From Arthrobacter subterraneus (GTDB taxonomy: Bacteria > Actinomycetota > Actinomycetes > Actinomycetales > Micrococcaceae): a DNA stretch of 64,000 nt. Made by a program: the position numbers and the translations under genes. The notes below the pieces were generated by a model. That model saw only the letters and a list, made by a program, of their open reading frames with translations. It was not told the DNA's origin and did not search any database. The stretch's first letter is position 1. Each line of letters begins with the position of its first letter. The DNA lies in assembly GCF_900099735.1 (NCBI RefSeq), contig NZ_FNDT01000001.1:277722-341721 (forward strand), written 5' to 3'. Shown in pieces: positions 30,876-40,156 of this stretch.

Positions 30876-31973
30876 TCACACGGCCTCCAGCTTCTTTTGC
30901 CAGGCGGCCGTGTAGCCCGCCGGAGTGAAGCCCAGCTCAATATTGACGTCGAGCATGTGCCGGTTCTCCTCCGCGTTCCAGGTGTAGATGCGCTCGGCTT
31001 CCGGCCAGACCACGACGACGTCGAGCAGGTTGGCAACCTTCAGCCACATTCCCAGCCTGTGCCCCCGGTGGTCCGACAGCACAAGGGTGTCCTCCTGATA
31101 CACGATCCCGGGCTTTTCGGCCCGCCTCTGAAGGATGGTGTGACCGACCAACTGCCCGCTGGGCCGGTGCAGCACAGCCCGCACGAGGCTACTGCCTCCG
31201 CCGCGGGCAAGGCGCTCCTCCCCTTCACGGACCCTGGTGCCGTCCCAGGACTCCTCTTCCCAGTCCAGCTCCCCCACCGGCACATCAGTGCTCATCTTCT
31301 GCCGAAGGTACGCGTACTGTTCCAGCACATCCTCCGGACAGCGGTCAACCCAGTTCACCAGGGCGTAGTCAGGACCGGCCGCGCTGGCCGCATCCGCGCC
31401 AAGCACCGCGAGCCGGTGCGGGTCCCAGCCGACGGGCAAGACGCTGCATCGCTCCACCTGCGCCAGGGAAAAACCCTGAGCGGCAGCGAAGACGGCGGGC
31501 AGGGACGCGGCGGGGAAGGATCCGGCGCGGGTGGCCGGCGTGAGTACGCCACCGGCGGTATCGAACCCCGTGCGGTGGTCCGCCCACCCCATCACTACAG
31601 ACCTGCCCCGCGTGCGCGCGTGTTCCTCCACCGCTGCATAGAGCGCGGAGCCGATCCCCCGGCGACGCCGCTCAGGATGCACGATGACTTCGGCGTAGCA
31701 GGTCTGGAGGTTATCGGTGAGCGGCACATCGGCTACAGCTTTTCCCACCACCTCATCGTTCTCGCAGGCAAGAAAAATGGTCCGGTCCTCATAGCCGTTC
31801 GGCCTGAAGCTTTCGAACCGCGTCCGGGCGGCGACGCAGTGATCGTCATGGTCCCAGATCTCACGTTCGATGAGGTTGCTCAGGTCAGAAGCAGCAAGAA
31901 AGGGTCGGGCTTCGGGAACGTCCAGCGACCGCGGTAGCGGATAGGGCCGGATGCGCAGGTCGGTGGCGGTCAT
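30876..31973 (-). CDS. GNAT-family N-acetyltransferase, probably two GNAT domains
   Basis: A protein of about 365 residues. The first half carries the acetyl-CoA motif VHPERRRRGIGSALYAAVEE. The second has a weaker copy, SDHRGHRLGMWLKVAN, followed by NAEENRHMLDVNIELGFTP, which is typical of a GNAT C-terminus. The substrate is unknown. The ATG at 31973 is chosen over one at 31985 because it lies seven bases after a -10-like hexamer and has no ribosome site, suggesting leaderless translation. It is inserted between rplA and rplJ. Confidence 0.8.
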   Translation of the reverse strand: MTATDLRIRPYPLPRSLDVPEARPFLAASDLSNLIEREIWDHDDHCVAARTRFESFRPNGYEDRTIFLACENDEVVGKAVADVPLTDNLQTCYAEVIVHPERRRRGIGSALYAAVEEHARTRGRSVVMGWADHRTGFDTAGGVLTPATRAGSFPAASLPAVFAAAQGFSLAQVERCSVLPVGWDPHRLAVLGADAASAAGPDYALVNWVDRCPEDVLEQYAYLRQKMSTDVPVGELDWEEESWDGTRVREGEERLARGGGSSLVRAVLHRPSGQLVGHTILQRRAEKPGIVYQEDTLVLSDHRGHRLGMWLKVANLLDVVVVWPEAERIYTWNAEENRHMLDVNIELGFTPAGYTAAWQKKLEAV

Positions 31974-31980
31974 ATCAAGA

Positions 31981-32017
31981 ATCATGAGTCAGTGATTGAG
32001 CAATGTCAATCACTGAC
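31981..32017 (-). promoter_or_regulatory. Promoter with overlapping perfect inverted repeat (operator-like)
   Basis: Minus-strand TTGACA (32004-32009) and CATGAT (31981-31986) are 17 bases apart. A perfect 12-bp inverted repeat, GTCAGTGATTGA (31988-31999) and its complement (32006-32017) around a 6-base centre, covers the -35 and spacer. The likely start site is at or next to the ATG at 31973. This looks like a repressor operator on a leaderless gene. Confidence 0.6.
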
Positions 32018-32038
32018 CGGTGGTCTCTTCTGGGAATG

Positions 32039-32078
32039 CGGAAGGGCCGGTGCAGCAATCGCTGCACCGGCCCTTCCG
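32039..32078 (-). terminator. Terminator after rplA
   Basis: A perfect 18-bp stem (32039-32056 with 32061-32078), loop AATC, begins 13 bases after the rplA stop. It is very GC-rich, with the core GGGCCGGTGCAGC and its complement. It separates the rplKA unit from the GNAT gene and so supports a separate promoter for the latter. Confidence 0.88.
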
Positions 32079-32091
32079 CTCAACCAGTTCC

Positions 32092-32799
32092 TTACGCGTC
32101 AGCCAGAACCTTGGTGACGTTGGGATCTACCGGGATGCTCGGTCCGAAGGTGGTGGTGACCGTTGCCTTCTGGATGTAGCGGCCCTTGGAGGCGGACGGC
32201 TTCAGGCGAAGCACTTCCTCCAGCGCAATCGCGTAGTTCTCGGCCAGCTTGCGCTCGTCGAAGGACACCTTGCCGATGATGAAGTGAAGGTTGGAGTGCT
32301 TGTCGACACGGAAGTCGATCTTTCCACCCTTGATATCGGTGACCGCTTTGGTGACGTCCGGGGTCACGGTGCCGGTCTTCGGGTTCGGCATCAGGTTACG
32401 CGGACCCAGTACCTTACCGAGGCGGCCTACCTTGCCCATGAGGTCCGGGGTGGCAACCGCTGCGTCGAAATCGACCCAGCCGCCGGCTACCTTCTCGATC
32501 ATGTCGTCGGAGCCGACGAAGTCCGCTCCGGCGGCAATGGCTGCCTCGGCCTTCTCACCGGTCGCGAAGACCAGGACGCGCTTGGTCTTGCCGGTGCCGT
32601 GAGGCAGGTTGACGGTGCCGCGCACCATCTGGTCTGCCTTGCGGGGGTCAACGCCAAGGCGGAAAGCCACCTCAACGGTTGCGTCAAACGAGGAAGGGTT
32701 GGTTTCCTTCGCCAGGTTCACTGCCTCGACCGGCGCGTACAGCTTGTTCGCGTCGATCTTGGCGGCAGCTGCCTCATATGCTTTGCTGCGCTTTGCCAT
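32092..32799 (-). CDS. rplA: 50S ribosomal protein L1 (uL1)
   Basis: Mobile L1-stalk protein that helps deacylated tRNA leave; the family represses its own operon in E. coli. The 235-residue product has [20 protein letters not shown] and the signature [20 protein letters not shown]. It follows rplK after an unusually long gap of 200 bases. Confidence 0.97.
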   Translation of the reverse strand: MAKRSKAYEAAAAKIDANKLYAPVEAVNLAKETNPSSFDATVEVAFRLGVDPRKADQMVRGTVNLPHGTGKTKRVLVFATGEKAEAAIAAGADFVGSDDMIEKVAGGWVDFDAAVATPDLMGKVGRLGKVLGPRNLMPNPKTGTVTPDVTKAVTDIKGGKIDFRVDKHSNLHFIIGKVSFDERKLAENYAIALEEVLRLKPSASKGRYIQKATVTTTFGPSIPVDPNVTKVLADA

Positions 32800-32929
32800 C
32801 TGCTTCTTTCTCCTTATGCAGTTGTGGTCTGCGGACCGCGCTCGGCCCTGCCACAGACATCCGACGCCGAAGGCGTGGTGTCGTTATTTGGTTTGGTGTC
32901 AATCGACTGTCAGTCGACGGTGCTCCATT

Positions 32930-33008
32930 GTCGACTAACTTGCGGGGCTTACTCCCGGCGGATCCTCGTTCCTCGGCTCCACCGTACGTAAACTCCTCGT
33001 TAGTCGAC
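32930..33008 (-). repeat. GTCGAC-containing inverted repeats around the rplK stop
   Basis: GTCGACTAAC (32930-32939) and its complement (32999-33008) form a 10-bp perfect inverted repeat enclosing about 59 bases, and the right arm includes the rplK stop codon. A nearby small repeat TCGACT/AGTCGA lies at 32,903-32,917, and GTCGACGGTG occurs twice as a direct repeat. An L1-binding or processing structure in the rplK-rplA spacer is possible. Confidence 0.55.
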
Positions 33009-33428
33009 GGTGATGCCCATCGACCGGGCGGTGCCGGCAATGATCTTCGCTGCTGCCTGAACGTCATTGGCGTTCAGATCTTCCATTTTCATGGTGGCGA
33101 TTTCCTCGACCTGCGCCTGGGTCAGCTTCGCAACCTTGACGGTGTGCGGGGTAGCCGAACCCTTCTGAACGCCTGCAGCCTTCTTGATCAGCTCGGCGGC
33201 CGGCGGGGTCTTGGTGACGAAGGTGAACGAGCGATCCTCGTACACCGTGATTTCAACGGGGATAACATTCCCGCGCTGGGATTCTGTCGCGGCGTTGTAC
33301 GCCTTGCAGAATTCCATGATGTTGACACCGTGCTGACCAAGCGCGGGACCGATCGGAGGAGCCGGGTTGGCGGCGCCTGCGTTGATCTGCAGCTTGATGA
33401 GGCCGGTGACCTTCTTCTTGGGGGCCAT
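33000..33428 (-). CDS. rplK: 50S ribosomal protein L11 (uL11)
   Basis: GTPase-centre protein and thiopeptide-binding site, also required for RelA-type activation. The 142-residue product has [20 protein letters not shown], with the proline-rich helix contacted by thiostrepton-type drugs, and ends in [15 protein letters not shown]. It follows nusG, as in E. coli. Confidence 0.97.
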   Translation of the reverse strand: MAPKKKVTGLIKLQINAGAANPAPPIGPALGQHGVNIMEFCKAYNAATESQRGNVIPVEITVYEDRSFTFVTKTPPAAELIKKAAGVQKGSATPHTVKVAKLTQAQVEEIATMKMEDLNANDVQAAAKIIAGTARSMGITVD

Positions 33429-33547
33429 GAAAGGGTCCTTTTCTTACATTTCGTTCCTCGGGACAGGAGCGTCCCGGGGATGGTGACCGCCATGGCGTGG
33501 CGGCCGGCCGTCCTGACGGGCCAAAGCGAACCCGACGAGGACGAAGT

Positions 33548-34393
33548 CTATTGGATCTTGGTGACCTGGTTGAACGACAGGGTGACCGGGGTCTCGCGCT
33601 CGAAGATCGACACCAGGACCACCAGCTGCTGGGATTCGGGCTTGATCTCGGAGATGGTGGCCGGGAGGGTCTCGAACGGACCCTCGTTCACGGTCACGGA
33701 TTCTCCGACCTCGAAGTTCACCATGGTGGGAGTGGTCTGCGTGCGCGCAGGCTTGCCTGCCTCGGCACCGCTCTTGACGATGGTGTGCTCCAGCATGGAG
33801 AAGACCTCTTTGAGGCTCAGCGGCACTGGGTCGTGGGCGTTCCCGACGAACCCGGTCACGCCGGGGGTGTGGCGAACCGCGCCCCACGATTCATCGGTGA
33901 GGTCCATCCGCACCAGCACGTAGCCGGGAATGCGCACCCGGTTGACGATCTTGCGGGTGGTGTTCTTGATCTCCACGACTTCTTCCATGGGCACCTGGAT
34001 CTCGAAGATGTAATCTTCCATGTCCAGGGTCTGGATGCGCGTTTCCAGGTTGGCCTTTACCCGGTTCTCATAGCCGGCGTAGGAGTGGATGACGTACCAG
34101 TCACCCTCCTGGCGACGCAGCTTTGCCTGGAACTCGGCCACGGGATCGACCTCGGGCTCAGCAGGCTCCTCTTCTGAAACCTCGCCGGTGGTGCTGTCCG
34201 CGTCCACGTCCGGGGACTTTTCGGCAGCCTCGTCGGTGGAATCCGCTGCTTCCTCGGCAGTGGAATCCTCGCTGTCCGCGGGCACAGCGGCATCAACAGG
34301 TGCGTCTTCCGCGCCTGTTGCCGTTACCTGATCCTCGGTACCCAGATCTTCCTCGTCGGTGGTGATCTGTCGTTCGAGTTCTTGCTCGGACAC
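33548..34393 (-). CDS. nusG: Transcription factor NusG with long acidic N-terminus
   Basis: Binds RNA polymerase, modulates pausing and links to S10 and Rho. The conserved NGN domain begins near residue 95 ([20 protein letters not shown]) and the KOW domain is at the end ([20 protein letters not shown]). The total of 281 residues includes a Glu/Asp/Ala-rich extension of about 90 residues. Long acidic NusG tails are seen in other actinobacteria; their role is unclear. Confidence 0.97.
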   Translation of the reverse strand: MSEQELERQITTDEEDLGTEDQVTATGAEDAPVDAAVPADSEDSTAEEAADSTDEAAEKSPDVDADSTTGEVSEEEPAEPEVDPVAEFQAKLRRQEGDWYVIHSYAGYENRVKANLETRIQTLDMEDYIFEIQVPMEEVVEIKNTTRKIVNRVRIPGYVLVRMDLTDESWGAVRHTPGVTGFVGNAHDPVPLSLKEVFSMLEHTIVKSGAEAGKPARTQTTPTMVNFEVGESVTVNEGPFETLPATISEIKPESQQLVVLVSIFERETPVTLSFNQVTKIQ

Positions 34394-34452
34394 CTAGCTG
34401 CCTGCTTTCTGGATTGCTGTGCTTGCTCGATACTGCCCCTGGAGGACAGAAA

Positions 34453-34713
34453 CTAGCTGTCGCCGCCAAAGAGCCACACCGCGCCGGTACCGAACAGGAA
34501 GTCCAACCCGGTCACGATGAGCATCATGATGATCACGAACACCATGACTGTGATGGTGAACCGGATCAGTTCCTTGCGGGTGGGTACAACCACCTTGCGC
34601 AGTTCAGCGACGACCTGCCGTACAAAAAGGATGATTCGGCCGAAAAATCCCCGCTTGGGGTTCTGCTTGCCGGCGGGGTTTCCCTTGGAGCTGCTCGCAG
34701 CCGTATCGGTCAC
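34453..34713 (-). CDS. secE: Preprotein translocase subunit SecE
   Basis: Essential clamp subunit of SecYEG. The protein has 86 residues from a GTG at 34713. Its amphipathic segment RGFFGRIILFVRQVVAELRK and KKVV-like VVVPTRKEL are followed by one membrane helix (FTITVMVFVIIMMLIVTGLD). Longer in-frame starts at 34770 and 34845 are rejected because the last runs into the tRNA and neither aligns with the family. GAGGTTGAAG precedes the chosen GTG. Confidence 0.92.
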   Translation of the reverse strand: MTDTAASSSKGNPAGKQNPKRGFFGRIILFVRQVVAELRKVVVPTRKELIRFTITVMVFVIIMMLIVTGLDFLFGTGAVWLFGGDS

Positions 34714-34818
34714 CTTCAACCTCACCAATCTTGTAGGTACCTGAGCTGGCCGCACTGACCCATCACTCATAGAGCGTTCGACGCCGCACTGCCGCATGCT
34801 TTCCATGACGGTGATGCG

Positions 34819-34891
34819 CAGGGCAGACAGGACTCGAACCTGCAACCTGCGGTTTTGGAGACCGCTGCGCTACCAATTGCGCCACTACCCT
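34819..34891 (-). tRNA. tRNA-Trp (anticodon CCA)
   Basis: The minus strand folds as a 73-base cloverleaf. The 7-bp acceptor stem pairs AGGGTAG with CTGCCCT and the discriminator is G. The anticodon loop CTCCAAA gives CCA (Trp), and the T-loop is TTCGAGT. The 3' CCA is not encoded. Its position just upstream of secE-nusG is common in bacteria. Confidence 0.97.
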
Positions 34892-35158
34892 TTGGAGTGA
34901 AGCTTTCCGCCGATCCTTTGTCCCTGCGCTGCCGTGAAATACCGCAGTGCAGGCATGGACCATCATGGCGACTTCAACACCGAGGAACTAGTCTACGCAA
35001 TCCGGGACGCAACGTCGAACCGGGCAGCCCGGTTGCTTTCTGCGGGGACGTTGGTGCCGGTCCGACGCGTCGCGGCGGGCTGAGTTGAGCGGTGAAGCCC
35101 TAAGCTGGAGAAACACTCCACTGGACCAACTCGAATCACCTCAACTGACGGGAAGACC

Positions 35159-36391
35159 ATGACTGCCGCTGACGCCCTGTCCCAGCACTCCAACGGACGC
35201 GTGTCCCAGCGAATTGCCGCCATCGCTGAATCCGCAACGCTCGCCGTCGATGCCAAGGCAAAGGCGCTCAAGGCGGCAGGCCGGCCGGTCATCGGTTTCG
35301 GCGCCGGTGAACCGGACTTCCCCACGCCCGGTTACATCGTGGACGCAGCCGTCGAGGCCGCACGGCAGCCCCGGTTTCACCGTTACTCCCCCGCCGGTGG
35401 GCTCCCGGAGCTCAAGCAGGCGATTGCGGAGAAGACACTGCGCGATTCCGGTTACCAGGTCGATGCCGCCCAGGTGCTGGTAACAAACGGCGGCAAGCAG
35501 GCCGTGTATGAATCCTTCGCCACGCTGCTCGATCCGGGCGACGAGGTACTGGTTCCCACCCCCTACTGGACCACCTATCCGGAGGCGATCAGGCTGGCGG
35601 GCGGCGTCCCGGTGGAGGTCTTCGCCGGCCCGGAGCAGGCCTACCTCGCCACCGTCGAGCAGCTGGAAGCCGCACGGACCGCTCGAACCAAGATCCTCCT
35701 CTTCGTCTCGCCGTCGAACCCCACGGGTGCCGTGTACTCACCGGAGCAGGTTCGCGAGATCGGCGAGTGGGCGGCCGGCCACGGCCTGTGGGTGGTCACC
35801 GATGAGATCTATGAACACCTCACGTACGACGACGTCCCATTCACTTCCATTGCGACGGCGGCGCCCTCGCTGGGCGACCGCGTGGTAGTCCTCAACGGCG
35901 TTGCCAAGACCTATGCGATGACCGGATGGCGGGTCGGCTGGATGATCGGCCCGAAAGACGTGGTGAAGGCCGCCACCAACCTGCAGTCCCACGCCACCTC
36001 CAACGTGGCAAATGTTTCGCAGATGGCGGCCCTGGCCGCCGTGTCCGGGCCGCTCACAGCGGTAGAGGAGATGAAGAAGTCCTTCGACCGCCGTCGTCGT
36101 GCGATGGTTTCCGGGTTGAACCGCATCGAGGGGGTCCAGTGCCCTACTCCCCACGGCGCCTTCTACGCCTACGCGGATGTGCGGGAGCTGCTGGGCAGGG
36201 AGCTCGCGGGCGCGCGGCCGGCCACATCGGCCGAGCTGGCTGCCCTGATTCTGGACAAGGTTGAGGTTGCCGTGGTTCCCGGTGAGGCGTTCGGGCCGAG
36301 CGGGTTCCTGCGCCTCTCCTATGCCCTCGGCGATGAGGACCTCGCGGAAGGCGTAGGCCGGCTGCAAGAATTTCTCGCCACAGCGCGCTAA
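35159..36391 (+). CDS. aspC: Aspartate aminotransferase (class I, PLP-dependent)
   Basis: Transfers the amino group of aspartate to 2-oxoglutarate. The 410-residue fold-type-I enzyme has the N-terminal [12 protein letters not shown], the [12 protein letters not shown] loop, [12 protein letters not shown], the Schiff-base lysine Lys250 ([16 protein letters not shown]) and the substrate arginine in FLRLSYAL. It belongs to the Ib-type subgroup by motif. It is divergent from the tRNA-Trp/secE unit. Confidence 0.9.
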   Translation: MTAADALSQHSNGRVSQRIAAIAESATLAVDAKAKALKAAGRPVIGFGAGEPDFPTPGYIVDAAVEAARQPRFHRYSPAGGLPELKQAIAEKTLRDSGYQVDAAQVLVTNGGKQAVYESFATLLDPGDEVLVPTPYWTTYPEAIRLAGGVPVEVFAGPEQAYLATVEQLEAARTARTKILLFVSPSNPTGAVYSPEQVREIGEWAAGHGLWVVTDEIYEHLTYDDVPFTSIATAAPSLGDRVVVLNGVAKTYAMTGWRVGWMIGPKDVVKAATNLQSHATSNVANVSQMAALAAVSGPLTAVEEMKKSFDRRRRAMVSGLNRIEGVQCPTPHGAFYAYADVRELLGRELAGARPATSAELAALILDKVEVAVVPGEAFGPSGFLRLSYALGDEDLAEGVGRLQEFLATAR

Positions 36392-36415
36392 ACGACGGCG
36401 ACTGGTAAACACGCG

Positions 36416-36493
36416 CGAACCGGCGGCCACCGCGATGCCCCGGAGTGGTTGGGCATCGCGGAGCGGGCAGGGCCCGCGGTGGCCGCCGGTTCG
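36416..36493. terminator. Nested double hairpin between convergent genes
   Basis: A 19-bp perfect inverted repeat (36416-36434 with 36475-36493) encloses a second 10-bp perfect inverted repeat (36431-36440 with 36451-36460). The CGCG at 36431-36434 belongs to both stems, so the two folds compete for it. It sits 24 bases after aspC and 21 bases before the end of the response-regulator gene and probably terminates both. Confidence 0.75.
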
Positions 36494-36514
36494 TGCACCC
36501 GCCGCCCAAGCACG

Positions 36515-37165
36515 TCAGAGCAAGCGGCACTCCGCTGCCCACCTGGTGAGCTCATGCCGCGAGGAGAGCTGCAGCTTCCGCAGGACGGCCGAGACGTGGG
36601 TTTCCACGGTCTTGATGGAAATGAACAGCTCCTTCGCCACCTCCTTGTAGGAGTAGCCGCGGGCGATCAGCCGCATCACCTCGAGCTCCCGAGCTGAAAG
36701 CCGGTCCAGCTCGCTCTCTGCCGCAGCAACGGCCGCGGTTCCGAACGCGTCAAGGACAAACCCGGCCAACCGCGGAGAAAACACCGCGTCACCCGAGGCC
36801 ACACGCAGCACCGCGTCGGAGATGTCAGCGCCGGTGATGGTCTTGGTGACATAGCCGCGGGCACCGGCCCGGATGACGGTCACCACGTCTTCAGCCGAGT
36901 CGGAGACGCTGAGCGCGAGGAAGCGGGTGGTTTGGCGGGTATCGGCGCACCCTGCGATCACCTCGGCCCCGCCGCCGCCCCGCCCGCCGGGCAGGTGCAC
37001 GTCAAGGAGGACAACCTGCGGCCGCTGCTCGCGGATGACGGCGATGGCTTCCTCGACCGTGGCGGCCTCGCCGACCACGCGGACCCGGCCGTCCAGATCG
37101 GCCCTGAGGCCGGAGCGGAAAATGGCGTGGTCATCCACAACGACGACGGTGATCGGCTCAGTCAT
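36515..37165 (-). CDS. NarL/LuxR-family response regulator
   Basis: A 216-residue two-domain regulator. The receiver domain has the acidic pair Asp11-Asp12, phospho-acceptor Asp55 (LLDVHLPGG) and the switch residues SVSD and K in YVTKTI. The C-terminal HTH reads LSARELEVMRLIARGYSYKE. It overlaps the kinase gene upstream by eight bases, so the pair is co-translated. By context it is a LiaR/envelope-stress type regulator. Confidence 0.92.
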   Translation of the reverse strand: MTEPITVVVVDDHAIFRSGLRADLDGRVRVVGEAATVEEAIAVIREQRPQVVLLDVHLPGGRGGGGAEVIAGCADTRQTTRFLALSVSDSAEDVVTVIRAGARGYVTKTITGADISDAVLRVASGDAVFSPRLAGFVLDAFGTAAVAAAESELDRLSARELEVMRLIARGYSYKEVAKELFISIKTVETHVSAVLRKLQLSSRHELTRWAAECRLL

Positions 37166-38396
37166 GGACAGTTCCCGCTTCCTCTTCCGGCATGGTCAGG
37201 TGGACTTCCGTCCCCGCGTGCGAGCTGCGGATCTGCGCAGTGCCGCCGTCGCGCTGCATCCGGTTGATGACGGACTCGCGGATGCCCAGCCGGTCTGCCG
37301 GCACCGCCGCCAGGTCGAACCCGGGTCCGCGGTCCCGCACAAACACCTGCGACACTCTCTCCCCTGCCTCAAGATAGACGGAGACGATCCCGCCGGCGTG
37401 CTTTGCCGCATTGAAGATCGCCTCCCGTGTTGCCTGAACCAGCGCATCCTGCCGCGGTGTCATCGGCGTGTCTCCCACGGACACGACGTCGACGGGATGC
37501 CCGTAGGCCTCCTCCACTTCCGCCGCGACGGCCTTGATGCGGTCCGCGAGGTTACCGGTGCGCTCGGCGGCATCGGCGTAGAGCCAGCGCCGCAGCTCGC
37601 GTTCCTGGGCGCGTGCGAGGCGGACCACGTCCTGTTCGGAGGCTGCGCGGTTCTGGATCAGCGCGAGCGTCTGCAGCACCGAGTCGTGCAGGTGGGCGGC
37701 GAATTCCGCGCGCTGGGTTTCACGGACCCGGGCGGCCCGCTCGGCTTCGAGGTCCTTCCAGAACTTCACGCCCCACGGCGCTAGCACCAGGCCTACTCCG
37801 CCCAGGACCGCCGCGGTGGCGAGGAGAACCGGCCAGGTGAACTCCCAGGACAGCGAGCCCGACACGAGAATGAGCAGCCCCACCATGACCAGCACCAGAC
37901 CTGCAGCGAGCCGGGCCACGCCCTCGGCGCGGGTGGCGCCCGCGTGGTCCATCAGCCGGGCACGGCGGGCTTCGTCGAGCTGCGACCAGGCCAGGACGGC
38001 GCCCAGCGCTACGGCCGCAACCGGCACCAGCCAGCCCCACTGGACGTTGACGCCGAGCTGCTGGGCAACGAACGCCGCCGCAACCACCAGGAGCCCGACG
38101 CCGATCATCACCTCACGGTTGCCTGCGGCGCCCAGGGCGGGTCGCGGCGTCGGCCCTGCGAGAACCGGCGCCCCGAGGCGGAGCCCGGCGGGAGTCGCTG
38201 CGCCGCGGCGTCGTTCTTCCGCCGTTGGAACCAACAGCCACAGCCAGCCATAGAGCACGACGCCGGCACCCCCCACCAGCGCCAGCGCCACCATCCCGAT
38301 CCGGGCAGCGCGCCGGGAGATCCCGAGGTGGACGGCCAGGCCCGCACAGACGCCCGCGATCAGGGCATCACTCGAGCGGAGCAGCGGGGGTCTCAT
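37158..38396 (-). CDS. Histidine kinase with N-terminal PspC domain
   Basis: 412 residues. Residues 1-60 form a PspC domain (RSSDALIAGVCAGLAVHLGI, then a membrane helix). About four more membrane segments follow (95-210), then a HisKA_3 dimerisation domain with phospho-acceptor His237 (AAHLHDSVLQTLAL). The HATPase domain has REAIFNAAKHA, DRGPGFD and LGIRESV. It probably senses the membrane state through PspC and transmembrane parts and phosphorylates the overlapping regulator. Confidence 0.92.
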   Translation of the reverse strand: MRPPLLRSSDALIAGVCAGLAVHLGISRRAARIGMVALALVGGAGVVLYGWLWLLVPTAEERRRGAATPAGLRLGAPVLAGPTPRPALGAAGNREVMIGVGLLVVAAAFVAQQLGVNVQWGWLVPVAAVALGAVLAWSQLDEARRARLMDHAGATRAEGVARLAAGLVLVMVGLLILVSGSLSWEFTWPVLLATAAVLGGVGLVLAPWGVKFWKDLEAERAARVRETQRAEFAAHLHDSVLQTLALIQNRAASEQDVVRLARAQERELRRWLYADAAERTGNLADRIKAVAAEVEEAYGHPVDVVSVGDTPMTPRQDALVQATREAIFNAAKHAGGIVSVYLEAGERVSQVFVRDRGPGFDLAAVPADRLGIRESVINRMQRDGGTAQIRSSHAGTEVHLTMPEEEAGTVHD

Positions 38397-38521
38397 GGGT
38401 CAATCCAAGCACGGTCAGGGCCTGCCGTTACCGGTTTTCAGGGGAATCCCGCCATAGCTCAGGGGAGGTTCAGGGTCAGCCCCGATGGTTGGCGCGGCGG
38501 TCTGAAACCATCATTGAGGAT

Positions 38522-39883
38522 ATGAACCCGCAAGAGAACCCTCCTCCCCCACCCCATGACGCCGACGGCGCCCCGCACCCTTCCTCCGCTGACGGACCCG
38601 CGGGCCCGGGCGCCGGCTTCTTCGGCTGGGTCCGCAGTCTGCGGATCACCCGCGGTCAGGACCGCTGGATCGGTGGCGTTGCGACCGGGATCTCCGCCCG
38701 GACCGGCCTGGATGTGGTCCTGGTCCGCGGTCTGTTCGTCGTGCTTGCGATCTTCGGCGGAATCGGACTGCTCGTGTACGGCCTGGCGTGGGCGCTGCTC
38801 CCCGAGCCCGACGGACGCATCCACGCCGAATCCGCGGCCCGCGGCAGCTGGACCTCAGGTATGACCGGCGCCCTGGTGGCTTCACTCCTCGGCCTCTGGC
38901 GGCCCAACACACCGATGTTCGGCAATACCGGCGGTTTCGGAGGATTCATCTGGAGCCTGTTCTGGATCGGCGTGGCGGTGTTCATTGTCTACTGGATCTC
39001 CAACTCCAGCAGGAACCGGAACGACGCCGTTCCCGGCACACTTCCGCTGGACACCTACTCCACCGGTAGCGCGACTGCAGGCGCCCCTCCCACTAGCAAC
39101 CCCTCGGGCGGCAGCGCTTCCGGCGGCACCGCACCCACCGACGCTTTTCCACCCGTGACCTACCCGACCCGGCCGTACACCGCTCCCGTTCGCCCACCAG
39201 TGAACCCCAAACCGGCAATACCGCGACCCGTAGGATCGGACATCGCCATCTTCCTCGGCGGCGCCCTGCTCCTGGCGGCGCTGGTACTGGTGCTGGACTA
39301 TGTCGGGGTGCTCACCCTCGGCGGCAGCGTCATCCCCGTTGCACTGGCGACCGGCGTCGTCGTCCTGGGTCTCGGAATTGTCCTTCTGGGCATCCGCGGG
39401 CGAAGCTCCGGCGCTCTGGGATTCCTGGCGGCCGTCGCGATCGCGGCGACCATGCTCTCATCCGCATCCCCGCTCACAGGCAACTGGGTTCTCGCGGACC
39501 AGGGCCGGTGGTCGATGACCGCGGCCAGCCCGGCTCCCGAGGGATACACCGTCTTCGCCGGCCAGGGCCGGGTTGACCTGACAGGGCTCACGGACCTCAG
39601 CAGGGACGTGGTCATCCCGGTCAGCGCAGCGGCCGGGAACGTCAACATCCTGGTCCCGGACAACGTGCCGGTGGATGTCCGCTCGCGCCTGGCACTGAGC
39701 TCCACCGACCTTGTGAGCGCCGCGGACACCACCAGCATCGGCGGCGTCTGGCAACCGCGCACCCTTCACCTGAACGAGGATGCGGAGGGCCCCCGCATCA
39801 TCCTCGACGTACGCGGCGTGGCCAGCCACATCACCATCGCCACCACCGAAGACGCGCTCCTCGACACCGAAAGCGGGCAGTAA
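38522..39883 (+). CDS. PspC-domain membrane protein with toast-rack-like C-terminus
   Basis: 453 residues from the ATG at 38522; an in-frame extension to 38225 overlaps the kinase gene and is rejected. The order is a Pro-rich N-terminus, a PspC domain (RWIGGVATGISARTGLDVVL, helix to LLPEPDG), a helix near 145-160, a Ser/Gly/Pro linker, three helices at 240-310, then a beta-rich extracytoplasmic part (DLTGLTDLSRDVVIPVSAA) resembling LiaF/DUF2154-type sensors. It is divergent from the kinase and likely modulates it. Confidence 0.85.
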   Translation: MNPQENPPPPPHDADGAPHPSSADGPAGPGAGFFGWVRSLRITRGQDRWIGGVATGISARTGLDVVLVRGLFVVLAIFGGIGLLVYGLAWALLPEPDGRIHAESAARGSWTSGMTGALVASLLGLWRPNTPMFGNTGGFGGFIWSLFWIGVAVFIVYWISNSSRNRNDAVPGTLPLDTYSTGSATAGAPPTSNPSGGSASGGTAPTDAFPPVTYPTRPYTAPVRPPVNPKPAIPRPVGSDIAIFLGGALLLAALVLVLDYVGVLTLGGSVIPVALATGVVVLGLGIVLLGIRGRSSGALGFLAAVAIAATMLSSASPLTGNWVLADQGRWSMTAASPAPEGYTVFAGQGRVDLTGLTDLSRDVVIPVSAAAGNVNILVPDNVPVDVRSRLALSSTDLVSAADTTSIGGVWQPRTLHLNEDAEGPRIILDVRGVASHITIATTEDALLDTESGQ

Positions 39884-39885
39884 CC

Positions 39886-40104
39886 ATGAGCACCCTCTAT
39901 CCGAACCGGAACGACGACGACGCCCGCCCCCGTGCAGGCACCATCATCTGGGGAGGCCTCGCCATGGTGATTGGCCTGCTGGTCCTGGCGGGCGAGCTGA
40001 CCGGGCTGGTGCTGGACCCTGTGCTGGTCTTCATGGTGCTGCTGATCGGCACCGGTGCCGCCCTCATCGTCGGCGGAATCCTCTCGATGAACCGCCGTCC
40101 CTGA
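39886..40104 (+). CDS. Small two-helix membrane protein
   Basis: A 72-residue protein starting two bases after the preceding stop. Two hydrophobic helices (IIWGGLAMVIGLLVLAG and VLVFMVLLIGTGAALIVGG) are linked by a short loop. No named family is recognised. It is translationally close to the PspC protein and probably part of the same envelope module. Confidence 0.75.
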   Translation: MSTLYPNRNDDDARPRAGTIIWGGLAMVIGLLVLAGELTGLVLDPVLVFMVLLIGTGAALIVGGILSMNRRP

Positions 40105-40156
40105 GCGGACCCCCCGTTTCCGTGACATCCCCCACCGAATACGAAAGCATGGACCA

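Noticed and set aside
38225..38521. 99-codon N-terminal extension of the PspC/toast-rack-like protein
   Set aside because: It overlaps the divergent kinase gene and is Arg/Pro-rich; the ATG at 38522 begins a normal sequence.
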